Origin: Paragonimus skrjabini miyazakii
Lineage: Eukaryota; Platyhelminthes; Trematoda; Plagiorchiida; Troglotrematidae
NCBI GenBank assembly: GCA_014338405.1
Contig: JTDE01002234.1
Span: 30,368 to 94,367 of the forward strand
Length of the DNA stretch: 64,000 bases
Direction: 5' to 3'
Each line of letters opens with the position of its first letter. Position 1 is the stretch's first letter. This document shows positions 53,740 to 64,000 of the stretch, piece after piece. The notes under the pieces were generated by a model, which saw only the letters and a list, made by a program, of their open reading frames with translations, was not told where the DNA came from and did not search any database. Made by a program: the position numbers and the translations under genes.

Positions 53740-55160
53740 AATGGGCTAAAGTGGGGCAAAAGGGGCAGTACCCAAACTGATGCAACAGACTTTGTTCAAG
53801 GCGAGCCTTGAAATTTGATAAGAAGTTAGCAGAAACTGCATGGTCTGGTAGGACATTCCAAGGCTTGCAAGCGCGTAAGGAAAAAAGTTACTTCTGCATT
53901 CTAGCCTGCTATTTTGGACCCCTAGTTCTAGGATTGATCACTCAGTGTCATTATTTCCTCTGTTGAGCATCAGCCGGTACGGGTGATCCGGAGACTTCAT
54001 TATCAAAAGTTAATAACAAGCCACCTCCAAGCCGACCATACTCCAAAGAGTACACATTTAAAGATTTCAACCGTTCCTCTTATGGTCTAGTTTTCAGACC
54101 CCGGGACTGCTTCAGTGGATAGAAGTCGCATAGTCGCCAGGAGCAACTTGTCCTTTTGGAGATGTTGTGGCCAGATCACAATTCCATTCTCCAGAGGCGG
54201 TTGAACGAAATTGTTATGAAGAAGCTAAAAACAACTAGGGTCAAACTGACCAGGAGGACGTTTTAATAACGCCAGGGTGTTGCTAGCCTAGATTACATTT
54301 GCTCCAACGTTCGTAGAGCTTAAGAGTGTGCAAAACAGTGGTTAATATGTCCTTCCGGATAAAAACTGGCTGAAGCGGGTACCCACTGAGGTAATACATG
54401 GTGTTCAGAAAGCTGCAAATGTGCGCAACTTTACACTTACGAACATTAGAGTCAAGTCAGTTCACTCGCGACCAATCCAGTAGAGCATTAAGGTCCTCTT
54501 GTAAGGTGAGAGAATCGTTGGTACTGTTGACGGTACGCCAACAGCAAACGTCGGCAAACAGTGATAACGAGGAGGTGACTAAAAGAGTGAGGTGACTGAC
54601 AAATATAAAGAATAATGGCTGGCCAAGAAGTGAACCTTCAGGTATTCTAATGGGGCTGGGCCTGTGGGTACAGATTACACCATTAGCACGCACCCTGTAC
54701 AGATGCTTAGCAAGATGAGACTCAAGCGACTGAGAAGGTTACCTTGTACCCCATAATGGGTGAGCGCGCCGACTAAAATAACATGGTTCACGCGAGTGCA
54801 TACCCTAGCAAAGTCGAGATATACAACGTCTATTCTGTTGTCATTATCAACCGCCTTCGTCCACTGATGGGTGGCTAACAGCAGATTTGTGGGTTCACGA
54901 ACAGCCCTTGTGAAATCCGTGTTGTGCATTAGGAAAAACTCATGAGAAGTGAGGCATTTATGAAGCGATTCAAGGCGCTCGATAACAATGCAATTTGTCT
55001 GCCATCAGGGGGACAATTACACCTACCACCCTTGAAAACGGGTGGGATGCTAGCGGTTTTCCGGCTGCTGGGTTCTATTCCTTGGGAGGCGGATTGCGTA
55101 AACAGAAAACTATGTGGATCAGCAAGTCGTCCGGCCGCTTCCCACAAGGCCATATGATGT
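53740..55160 (-). pseudogene. CR1-like LINE reverse transcriptase, degraded
   Basis: Reading down from 55153: LFTQSASQGIEPSSRKTASI-PPVFKGGRCN and RQIALLSSALNRF (RT boxes 1-2: IPxxWKxAxIxPVFKGG..., YRPIxLLS). Then 54929-54675: REPTNLLLATHQWTKAVDND then RIDVVYLDFARVCTRVNHV (box A with the catalytic Asp in YLDF). Then 54693-54457: IRIPEGSLLGQPLFFIFVSH (GVPQGSVLGPLLFxIYxND), SLFADVCCW (FADD to FADV) and LTLQEDLNALLDWS. Further frames to about 53740 give NVRKCKVAH, MYYLSGYPLQ, LQKDKLLLATMRLLSTEAVP and SNFFPYALASL. This is the order in CR1-type LINEs, including schistosome SR1-like elements. The second Asp of FADD is lost. Confidence 0.85.
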
Positions 55161-57044
55161 ATATCGTCGATGCCATGAGAGCTGTCACTAGGACACCTGA
55201 AGTTAGCCGGGTTGGCTGGACAAGTTGGTTACATGTGTTTGCTCATCAGGAAGAGCAGAGGGGTGTAGACTAATCCATACGGTACTTAGATCAACGAAGT
55301 TCCTTTTCCAGGCACTAATTCCGACATTATCACTTCACGCAAACTTTCGGTTGGAAATGTTCTGGGCCCACATACAGGTTGTAATCAGTGCTCTCGCCTC
55401 ATGTAACCTCCAACATATGTTTAGCAAACTCTCCTCTATCTACCTTCTCCGTGATGGCGTCTAAAAGCGTTAGCAGGTCTGTAAAACCTATTAGAAGGCC
55501 ATACTCAAAGAAATTGGAAATGCCTGTGTACAGTGGAACCTGCGGATTTTTTGTCGTTGTACATGTCCAGAGATTTTACTGCCGATGCTAACCTGGTTTA
55601 CCGGTCGATGATTTCTGTGTCTTCCGTTCAGTCTCTCACGACTACACATAGATTCAGTGCGAAGCTGAAGATACGGTGAAACACGAAGCCAGAATTTTCC
55701 CTGAGGGTTCTAAGATTGTTGGGTGAATAGTATGTGTTTTGTTGGCTCCATGATGTCTAAAATAGTTCTTGTCCGCTGGGCTCCAAGGGGAGTAACGTCC
55801 TCGTTCGCCAAGGCCGAGGTCGTGGCGTTAGAAAAGAGATCGGACACTCTATGAACCGAGCGGTACACGCTTTGCAACTGCGACATAAACGTGTCTGCTA
55901 ATCCCCAATATTTTGATATGGTCTTGCCACTATAACAAGTGAAGCCCCGATTATCTTTCTTTAGAGGAATCTACTATGAGAACAATCATCAAACCATTTG
56001 TAGTGTTTTATAATGTCACGTTCCAGATTGAGCTCGTACACTGGCGGGACGTCAATTGCAACATTAATTGCTTCTTTTCGGGACTTACGTAGCATGAAAC
56101 TTCTAAACTCCATTCGGTGACATTATGCTTTCCAAACCGTATGCCTGTGCCGGAACGTCATCTAGACTATGACGCAAACCCATAACGTCCGGTAACCTCT
56201 ACCGACACGCTTTTCAGAAATGTTTTTACTGTCAGATTCAGGGGGTGTCGGCGCAGCTCGTTCAAATAAACGACCTCCCACCTGAAACCTGGTAGGTGTC
56301 CGGTCAGTCTATCTGCCTCTGGTGCCAGTTTCTCATGGTCAGCTCTGTGGGGAATTCGCATTTTTGAGTGTTGGCTTACGAAGAAAGAACATTTGAGCAA
56401 GAAGTAAGTCCCTGTGGGATCGATCGTTCCCGGCGCTTTTGTTGGCGATACGTCCGTGGCACTGTTTGAATGACGGGTTATGAGCATGTCTGGCGTCAAG
56501 ACCAATTGACCAAGCCAGAATTGTGTAGCCATACCAACATTTTGTGTACATATGAGCTCTTTCATCAGGGTCGTAGGTATCCACGACACGAAGTTTGAAC
56601 TGTTGTGACTGAAAAAGGTAAAAGTGAGAATCAATGTTACATTCCGAGAAATGATGAACCCAAATGTGGGCAGGTGGTCGCCAGATACTTGGACATTGGG
56701 TTGTGTACAAATGACAAGCTATACTCAAACATTGTAAGTAAACAATCAACTGGACAACACACAGGTTATCTGCGATAGAGTGGAACACTACCTAGTTGAT
56801 CATCCTCCCGTATGGACCGTAGATGGAAACAATAATCCGACAACGGCAAGTGTAATTGCTTTTGGAAAATGACATTCCGTCGATCAGTGTCTACCCGAAA
56901 TACTGACGGTGTACAAAATCGAGGGCATAATAGAGATAGATAATCGACCCATGAACAGTGAAATAACCTTAACGGTAAATAACTTTGATAGGTATTGTAA
57001 AATTCACTGCAAACGAAATGTGGTCGACAATTACAAATCCGGGT
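55161..57044. other. Unassigned DNA, two overlapping minus-strand ORFs
   Basis: The upper end might hold more CR1-like LINE sequence; a minus-strand frame near 55400-55540 reads FTDLLTLLDAITEKVDRGEF, weakly like an RT N-terminal segment. Minus-strand frames 56167-56634 (155 codons) and 56339-56788 (149 codons) overlap in two phases and are the longest non-repeat ORFs after the elements. Neither matches a family I recognise. Confidence 0.35.
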
Positions 57045-57500
57045 AAATCTTCAATACCACGCGGAAGTGAGCATTCTTGCGAGATGGGAGTGCTCATTCC
57101 ACCATGAAAATTTTGACAAAGGCATTTTCACAACGCGGAATGGATTACGAAGACCAATGTGATGTTTTATAGGGAGAAAAATGCAACCCTGTTTTTTTAA
57201 CGTCAGTGTTAATGTGAGCTATTTTTAGGCTCAACCGACATATATTTTACCACAACACAGCTACTTTCTCGATTAAAATCCATATATTTGTCGTGAAATG
57301 CGCACTTTAATGTTTCACGAAAACCTGTTAACTTTTCGCGTCCACCTGACCGTTTCCAGCGCGATCCGACCTTGAAACACTATACCGGCGAGCTACACAA
57401 CTGCCGAGGATAACGCGTGGTTCATTCAAGTTGACGGATTTCTGGCACCTCTGCAGCGTGTCATTACACCTACAACCGGTACCATAAACTTAGTTGCTAC
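57045..57500 (-). repeat. Long inverted repeat, left arm
   Basis: The minus strand aligns with 60035-60480: CGGCAGTTGTGTAGCTCGCC / CGGCAATTGTGTAGTACACC, GTGTTTCAAGGTCGGATCG / GTGTTTCAAGGCCAAATCG, GGAAACGGTCAGGTGGACGC / GGAAACGGCCATTTAGGCGC, and GTGAAAATGCCTTTGTCAAAA / CTGAAAATGCTTCCATCGGA. Identity is moderate. The arms are 2.5 kb apart. It may be a decayed long-TIR transposon or two opposed copies of one repeat. Confidence 0.6.
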
Positions 57501-60034
57501 CGCACCTGGGAAACGACGTGATACTTCACCAGTAATCAGTCCTTTAGCAGTCAAACTGGGGGATAAGCCTTAATCCTAATCAATAATTACTATATGAATA
57601 CTGAAACCTCCCACAGACCTTTTAAAATAAATGTGTTGAAGATGTTGAGGGGAAATGAAAGTCACTGACAACAAAAAAGCAGTGTCCTAACATTAGGCAC
57701 GTGATCAAACTTTCGATTGTTTCCTACTGATATAATGTGTCTGGGCATGACAAGCAGTGCTGACGCTGATTTAAGTGAGGTGTCCTCCCTAACCCGAAGT
57801 TTCAAGCCGAGACAAAGTAGCCCGTTATAGCCAGCCGAAGGTCACTTAGGAGGATAAGACGAAACGACAGCCATTGCGTCTTTCTAGAAAGACAGGCCAA
57901 CTCTGTGGACGGTAAACCAAAATGGTTGAAACGGCTCGGCCTAGTTCTCAAAAGTACTTCGGCTACCGATTTTACTGTCAAGTCGCCGTAGTTTTCGCAA
58001 TCGGCTTTGGAAGGCTAATGTCGCAGTTCCAGAATTGGAAGGTTGCGCCCAGACAAGCATGGAACTGATAATTAAACTATTTGTCATTCATTCAAGCGAC
58101 GAGGGATACTCTGCAGGAGGATGGTACGTCGTTTCTGCCTGGGAAGAAGTCAAACATGTTCAGTAAGATCAGCGCAAAGGCGAGGTGTGAATAATTGGCT
58201 GTGATTTCATCTAACCAACCACTTGTGTGCCTCATTTAAAAAGTATTTGTCTTTAAACCTTATAAATTAACGGTAATTTTTATCTCAGTGATCTGATTCG
58301 GATTGTGTCGGACAAACATCAAGAGGCGATACTGCAGACTTCATCTCCCAGGAACTCTACAGAATTATGGACTTGGTAAGCGGTAACTGTTATTTTTGTC
58401 AAAAGTTGTTCAAGGCCGCCCACAACATGTTTGCATATCAGCGTGTGCGAGAGCCGACTTGGTTTGGAGAAGGTCGCTATCATCTGTCCTGGACCAACTG
58501 GTGATGCTGTCTGAGAACGTAATCAAGAAATGTACTTTGTTGCAAAACTTGGGGACTAACAGTCCTGCAATGGTCATAATGGGGTTGTGGTGGAATGTAT
58601 CAAGCTAGTTCGCAAAACGGAAGACCGATTTTCAGGAAGTAAACAAATATATACATGGTCGACAGTTGAAATTAACGGCCGGTTTAGGTGCATCGAAAAC
58701 AGCAATTGTTAAGTCGCACCCGGCAATAACAGGTGGATCACTCAACAACGCAAAATCAATAATTTCAGTGACGTGTATTTAGACGGTTGAGTTGATGAAA
58801 CCATCCTCCAAGTCCAAAAACATCATAAAAAGCGATCAAATGGATTGGAATGTATACGCTACTGCTCACAAATTGCCATAAAAATTCCCTCTTACCTTGA
58901 ATGCGAAGTAACCGGATAGGCAAATTGTCCGACAGTTGGTGTTTAAAATGAAGTAATCCTAAATGCGTCCACAAACCACAAACAGTCCACGGGAACTTAG
59001 CTCATTAAGACACTCGGGTGCAGATGAAGGTGAGAGCGTGTCAAAAATACCAGGGAGTGCGTTTTAATAGACAAGCAATAATAGTTACAAAAAAGGAAGG
59101 CTAACATTTTATATGCAGCTATGGTAAAAAATGTATCATGATCGTTGGGTACACACAGCAAAGACGAATGAAGATAAGTCAAGGATCGGCTTCCCACAAG
59201 AAAACCAAACATGCCTCAACGGAATCAACGTTCACACCGTACAGAAAAGGCGGCGAAGTGACAAATGTCCTACAATATTTGTATTATCACAGAAAGTTGC
59301 ACCAATGAAAACAAGGCTTGAGAAAACATCGAGTCACGATGCAGGTGGAAAAAGTGGGGGGGCAAAAAAAGAACTAGTGAGGACTGGAGTTTTCTACCGT
59401 ACAATTGTGCGTTGTGTGATGGCCTGATCAATCAAATGATAAAAACGACCAAAATATGGTAATATCAAAGAAGAATCTTAACGATAACGGAAAATGTATC
59501 CGTAAAATAAGAACGACTTACAGATAAGTCAAGATCCGCTAGATTGAACAGACCACCACAAGAAAGAAAGACAGCACCAGAGATGAGATTCGTTAGGTGA
59601 CCGATAGATATTTCCACACGCGACGAGAGATTGAGCGTCGATAGATCAGCTGATAAGCTAAGCTTAAATATTTCACCGTCCAACTACCTTACCATTTAAA
59701 AATCCGCACGAATGAAGAAGGCGGAGACAATGCGCGGTAACTCTCGTTTATTCGTGTTGATTCAATTCAAAAAGTGATGCTAATGGTTTCAAACAAGTGT
59801 ACAGATGAAGGTTTATATACAAAATGTTCAAAAATGACTTATGAAGTATAGCTGTGAATTGTAAACATTACAATTGAGAATTCTATTTTGATCGGACTTG
59901 CATAAAGCCTTGAAGAATGCTCTGGATTTATCAAGCTCGATGTACCTAGTATGTTATCTAGTGCGCACCGATTGCTCGCACATTTCACGTGCCTTGTATG
60001 TCACATTGGATTTCGAAGCGCCGAATAAAAACCT
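57501..60034. other. Interior between the long inverted repeat arms
   Basis: Frames at 58396-58608 (+), 59131-59427 (+, about 98 codons, Lys-rich) and the start of 59898-60209 (+) have no recognised motif. If the arms are TIRs, a transposase could have stood here, but I see no DDE-like signature. Confidence 0.35.
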
Positions 60035-60480
60035 GTATGTCGAGGACGGTTGCAGGGGTTGGCATCACCATTTGCTGCGTAACACCACAGGCCAGATGAG
60101 ACGACGGCAATTGTGTAGTACACCGGTGTGGTGTTTCAAGGCCAAATCGAATTGGAAACGGCCATTTAGGCGCGAAAAGAGATGTTTCAAATCTTTCATT
60201 AAATATTAAAATGCATATTACGGGACAAATACATAGATTTCGTCGAGTATACTAGTGGTGTTGCAATGAGAAAAATCAGGCGTACCTAAAAATTGCCCAT
60301 ATTCGCACTTGTGTTGAAAGAAATGTGTCGCCATTTTTTTCGACAAAACCATTATGTTGACTTTCATAATCGACTTTACGTTCTGAAAATGCTTCCATCG
60401 GAATTTTCGTGGTGAAACACACCTTTGCAATTGGCAGAAATGTTCAATTTTGCGCGGTTTTGGAGATATAATAGAATTTC
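60035..60480 (+). repeat. Long inverted repeat, right arm
   Basis: Partner of 57045-57500 (see there). Part of an open frame (59898-60209) overlaps the arm, so coding origin of the repeat is possible but unproven. Confidence 0.6.
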
Positions 60481-60589
60481 TAATTTACGACGACGTATAC
60501 ACATTGCATTGTACACGAAATTTCACAGTGATTCCTAATGAAAGCTATATCACCATGGTCGTTACTTAGTTACACATCAGAATTCTAAA

Positions 60590-60995
60590 TTCAGCTTGTT
60601 TCCCTAATAGCATCTCCGGTGGAAAGGGTCTACGTTATCGCCCGGTTGTTTCTACCTACGGTGTAGTGTAAACATGCGTAACACGTCCCACTCTATCATC
60701 AAAAACGCGCGTATCGTTTTGTTTGTTGCCCATTGATCATGCTGTAAGGCAGCTGGCCGTGTGCACGCGAGTCAATGCTCATTTATCCGACAGATAATGA
60801 CTAATTTTGATGCTCGCTATTTATCCGACGAAAACGCTAATTCCCACTTCTACCGTTTCAGCTACAACCCTTCTATATTCGGAACATAGATGCTTATGAT
60901 TCCGATGACTGTTGGTCTATGTTTTTGCCGGCTGCAGACTTCACTGACGGATGCCAGTATATTATCTTATTTTCTGCCTGTTCATATGCCCCCTG
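60590..60995 (+). repeat. Merlin left TIR
   Basis: About 406 bp, reverse complementary to 62603-63017 with only scattered differences and small indels. Confidence 0.9.
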
Positions 60996-61439
60996 TTAGA
61001 TCACAGGGTGCCACCCCTGGAGCTCCACGGTTGTCAGACCACTGGTCATCAATGTGGCCTTATGTTAGTGACATTTTAGCGCAGGACGAGTGTACTATCC
61101 ACGGAAGGTCAATTATTTAGCATGTTTGTACTTCATGTTTGGAGTAGGGAGTTGCAGCCCTGATGCTAAGGGTGTGCGCAACGATGAGATTGTCGTGGTA
61201 ACTGCGGTGGGCTCAACATTTTGTTGTGGTGCTATGGATTCTGTCGGAAGGTAATTTCTTTTAACCGTTCTGCATTTTGCAGAACTTCGGGCATTCAAAA
61301 ATAGCACAACATTCGCAGCCATTGCGTTAAAAATACGCTTCAAAACAGTCGTTAATTTTCATCGTCGCATACGCCTGGCATTCAGCGTAGTACGTCCAAG
61401 CAAACGGTGACATGAGTTTCAGGAACAACGCTCCTATTA

Positions 61440-61931
61440 CGACCGAATCGGGGGAATTCGCCAAAAATAGGGAACTCATTCCATCGTCAAAATAGATGAA
61501 TCACCGCTTATGAAAAGGAAGTACCACCATGGGTTTCACTTCCCGAAGGCGTGGATAATTGGTGGCATTGAAGGGGAGACGCGAGAGGCATCCATGGCGG
61601 CCTACTTTCGAAACAGACGGAATACAGCCGACTTATTGTCCATCATCCGAAGACATGTCCAGATAAGCCTGTTACATTATTTAATTCCTTTGCTTTCAGC
61701 CGAACACCATAATCATCACGGACGTATGGACAGCCTACAGAGCTCTGGATGGAATAACTCATTACGAGCACTGGACGATCAACCGCTCAGAAAATTTCGT
61801 GGATCCTGAGAGTAGCGAGATCCACACACAGACTATAGAAAACCTTTGGTCCTTTGCTAAGAAGCATTTTCGTTCTATATCCGGATCAAACGAACGACAG
61901 TTCCAGTCACACCTTCAGGAGATCATTTGAC
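61440..61931 (+). pseudogene. Merlin / IS1595-like transposase (DDE), possibly spliced
   Basis: From about 61440 the frame reads YYDRIGGIRQK, a stop, then SIVKIDESPLMKRKYHHGF (first catalytic Asp in KIDES), AWIIGGIEGE and NTADLLSIIRRH (61650). Removing 43 nt (GTCCAG...CTTTGCTTTCAG, 61652-61694) joins RRH in frame to PNTIIITDVWTAYRALDG (second catalytic Asp in ITD). EHWTINRSENFVDPESSEIH and TQTIENLWSFAKKHF (third acidic residue in the IE) follow. The stop is at 61929-61931. All three acidic positions are present. The in-frame stop near 61467 and an unclear N-terminus suggest inactivity. The donor is a weak GT, while the acceptor tract is strong. Confidence 0.82.
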
Positions 61932-62602
61932 GAAAGCGAAATCCCGGAAACATGATTGGCAAACTGCTATTCACCTTGTCTCATACTGATTTGTTATGAA
62001 GTGTATAATATATATCGATATTTTTGCATGCGTTTTTAATTCCGATTCATGCTTACTGCGTTGACATTGGTAGCTGCCCCGTCCAGTATGCATTAGGCGT
62101 CAAGTTGGCTTAAGCAACAATCAACGCCTAAGTATGCCGCATATATTCACGCTAGTGTAGCGACCCTATGTTAGACCTACGAGTGCCTTTTGTACTCTTT
62201 TTGTTTCCAACTCTTGTATGTACTCAAAATTTTGTTTGGACGAGTAGATATATCGAAAACTACCCCGCGCACTATAAAGTACGACCCCGCTGTGTGCACG
62301 CTTGTCACTCCACTCCGTTTTCGCGTCGTATTTATATCTGTTTATTCTCGCGTTGAACTCACAAGTCAAAAATTTACTCTTTCTCTGCTCGCTGTGCTTT
62401 TCCCAACCGGTCGTCTTCGGTTCGCTCGATCCTACACTAGTAGTTGCTCCGTCCATTTGACCTAAGCTACGATGAACGTCTAAGTATGCCGTGTATATTC
62501 ACGCTAGTAGTTGCTCCGTCCAGTTGACTTAGGTCATCACCAACGTTGTAAAAAAGATCACTGCATAAATAAAAATGAACTTGTATTGGGACCGTTCAGG
62601 AT

Positions 62603-63017
62603 GACTTATAAAGACATCCGTCAGTTCCGCCAAAAACTGAGATAACATACTGGCATCCGTCAGTGAAGTCTGCAGCCGGCAAAAACATAGACCAACAGTC
62701 ATCGGAATCATAAGCATCTATGTTCCGAATATAGAAGGGTTGTAGCTGAAACGGTAGAAGTGGGAATTAGCGTTTTCGTCGGATAAATAGCGAGCATCAA
62801 AATTAGTCATTATCTGTCGGATAAATGAGCATTGACTCGCGTGCACACGGCCAGCTGCCTTACAGCATGATCAATGGGCAACAAACAAAACGATACGCGC
62901 GTTTTTGATGATAGAGTGGGACGTGTTACGCATGTTTACACCACACCGTAGGTAGAAACAATCGGGTGATAACGTAGATTCTTTCCACCGGAGATTCTAT
63001 CAGGGAAACAAACTGAA
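62603..63017 (-). repeat. Merlin right TIR
   Basis: Reverse complement of the left TIR. The inner boundary lies near ACTGGCATCCGTCAGTGAAG (62650). Confidence 0.9.
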
Positions 63018-63689
63018 CATATAATTCAGGTTAATAATCAACAAACAACCGTGGCTGGTATTAGCCAATCATTGACCATCACACAAATGCCTTTCACACA
63101 AAACTTCGCGAAAAATAACTTCGCCCCCTGTATACTTTACACCATCACACCATCACCGTCGGTATTCAAGTACAACTTCTTTGGACTACATGGAAAAGCG
63201 GGAATTGTGAACAAACTAATCTACTTAGTCCTGCGCGGTGACCTACTGCTTGCGCACGCATGTAATCATACTGCTTTGTGGATTTTGCACTTCATGATGT
63301 CATACTGTGAAGGTGACAGAAGCGGAGTACGACGTCGCCGTACACGAATAGTTGCATAACGCAAGGGTAGAAAAACCAATCCGTGCCAACAGAGGACATG
63401 TGCGCACACCCAAGAATAACTTCATGACAACAGCACCAAAACACTCTCACCTGTAGTTCCAGAACCATCTTGATTAGATATTCTACTAATGATACTCTTC
63501 TGTTTTTCAGCTTATCTTTTGAGAAATCGCAGCCGAAAATCCCGTCAACCTCCCAAAATCTGTGGTGGACCGTAATGTCTAGTGTCTTGCCGACATGCAC
63601 ATAGAAGAATGACCGTGATCACTGTATGTCGCATTGTGTATAGCATACCCTGGTTGGTTAGTGGCTGTCTGGTTTGTAATACCGCGTTT
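63018..63689. other. Unassigned DNA
   Basis: Plus-strand frame 63051-63359 and minus-strand frame 63292-63600 (about 102 codons each) have no recognised family. Confidence 0.35.
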
Positions 63690-64000
63690 GTCTTCATTTG
63701 CAGGTTGGTGAGCTGCGTTGAGTTTCTTACGTAGAGCTCTCCTTAACAGGCATTTTCCAAGTCGTTCTATGGTGGATGTTGCGATAGGTAAATAGCGCTT
63801 GAAGCACAGAGTCCTCCCATGTTTTCCCTTGTAACTGTGATGCCTGTATGCACTCCTTCAAAGAGCGATTCAAACGTTCCACCATATCATCACCTGAGGG
63901 ATTGTTAGGAACAGTCCGTGAATGTTTTATTCCCTGCCGACGTAAAAATCTTCCAACTCATAACTGACAAATTGGGATCCATTATCGGTGACAATCTCTT
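63690..64000 (-). pseudogene. Ty3/gypsy integrase core, cut by the window end
   Basis: Entering from the window edge on the minus strand: EIVTDNGSQFVSYELE (catalytic Asp in TDN), then GRE and a stop before NIHG, then in another frame WWNV...IALKECIQASQLQGKTWE. This corresponds to VERLNRSLKECI with the catalytic Glu. Nucleotide alignment with 16280-16560 is clear (GAGATTGTCACCGATAAT, TTTGAATCGCTCTTTGAAGG, AACGCAGCTCACCAAC). Same family as the copy at 16.2 kb, independently decayed. The upstream part lies outside the window. Confidence 0.85.

Larger units (their letters stand above)
60590..63017. mobile_element. Merlin-superfamily DNA transposon with ~410-bp TIRs
   Basis: Left arm 60590-60995 and right arm 62603-63017 are near-perfect reverse complements, beginning TTCAGCTTGTTTCCCTAATA (left). 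They include CCACTCTATCATCAAAAACG, TTGATCATGCTGTAAGGCAG and CATAGATGCTTATGATTCCG. The interior carries a Merlin/IS1595-type transposase on the plus strand. Merlin elements are known from schistosomes. An 8-9 bp target duplication is expected but not found. Arms this long are unusual for the superfamily. Confidence 0.85.

Noticed and set aside
1..64000. CRISPR array, bacterial operons, rRNA genes
   Set aside because: No regularly spaced short repeats, no tightly packed ORFs with ribosome-binding sites and no rRNA-like conserved blocks were seen.

Overview
This is eukaryotic, AT-leaning, repeat-dominated DNA, most likely from a parasitic flatworm (Platyhelminthes, probably a digenean fluke). 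The reasons are the company of elements: RTE-type LINEs with TGATGA-rich 3' tails, Penelope-like elements (PLEs) with a GIY-YIG domain, Ty3/gypsy elements resembling the CsRn1 group, a CR1-like LINE and a Merlin transposon. Very short introns (33 and 43 nt) with strong pyrimidine tracts fit the same phylum. Species cannot be fixed from the sequence alone. No bacterial operons, CRISPR array, rRNA or convincing intact tRNA gene is visible.

Only one host gene is recognised with confidence: eIF5A on the minus strand (45181-45693). It has the hypusination loop and a 33-nt intron near its 3' end. A strong splice acceptor sits 13 nt upstream of its ATG, either a 5'UTR intron or a spliced-leader trans-splice site.

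Layout. 0-20 kb: mostly unassigned DNA with small relics (LINE A tail with target duplication at 3.3 kb; gypsy integrase tail bounded by inverted LTR-like ends at 9 kb; SINE-like body at 10.1 kb; head-to-head PLE ends at 11.6-12.3 kb; LINE B fused to gypsy integrase at 15.4-16.9 kb; a giant hairpin element, HP1, at 19.2 kb). 20-31 kb: LINE A copy 2 with HP1 nested in it, a PLE flanked by a 195-bp inverted LINE duplication, and a second head-to-head PLE locus. 31-35.7 kb: nothing recognisable apart from a doubtful PLE relic. 35.8-43.6 kb: LINE A copy 3 (interrupted by an assembly gap), LINE C (minus) and LINE A copy 4 (minus). 45-46.5 kb: eIF5A and a tRNA-like SINE head. 47.2-52.4 kb: a gypsy element (minus) whose 5' LTR carries a 1.5-kb long-TIR transposon. 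53.7-55.2 kb: CR1-like LINE. 57-60.5 kb: long degenerate inverted repeat. 60.6-63.0 kb: Merlin transposon with ~410-bp TIRs. The window ends inside another gypsy integrase.

The main points of interest are three. (1) Three dispersed LINE A copies share the same reverse-transcriptase frameshift, and at least two (probably all three) share the same HP1 insertion with its 15-bp target duplication. A coding-dead composite element has therefore multiplied. (2) A hammerhead-ribozyme-like core (CTGATGA...GAAA) is conserved in the 3' region of several PLE copies, two loci of which are arranged head to head. (3) The gypsy element carries an unassigned ORF with a perfect splice donor where its integrase should be. 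All element classifications were made by reading translated motifs, without database searches.
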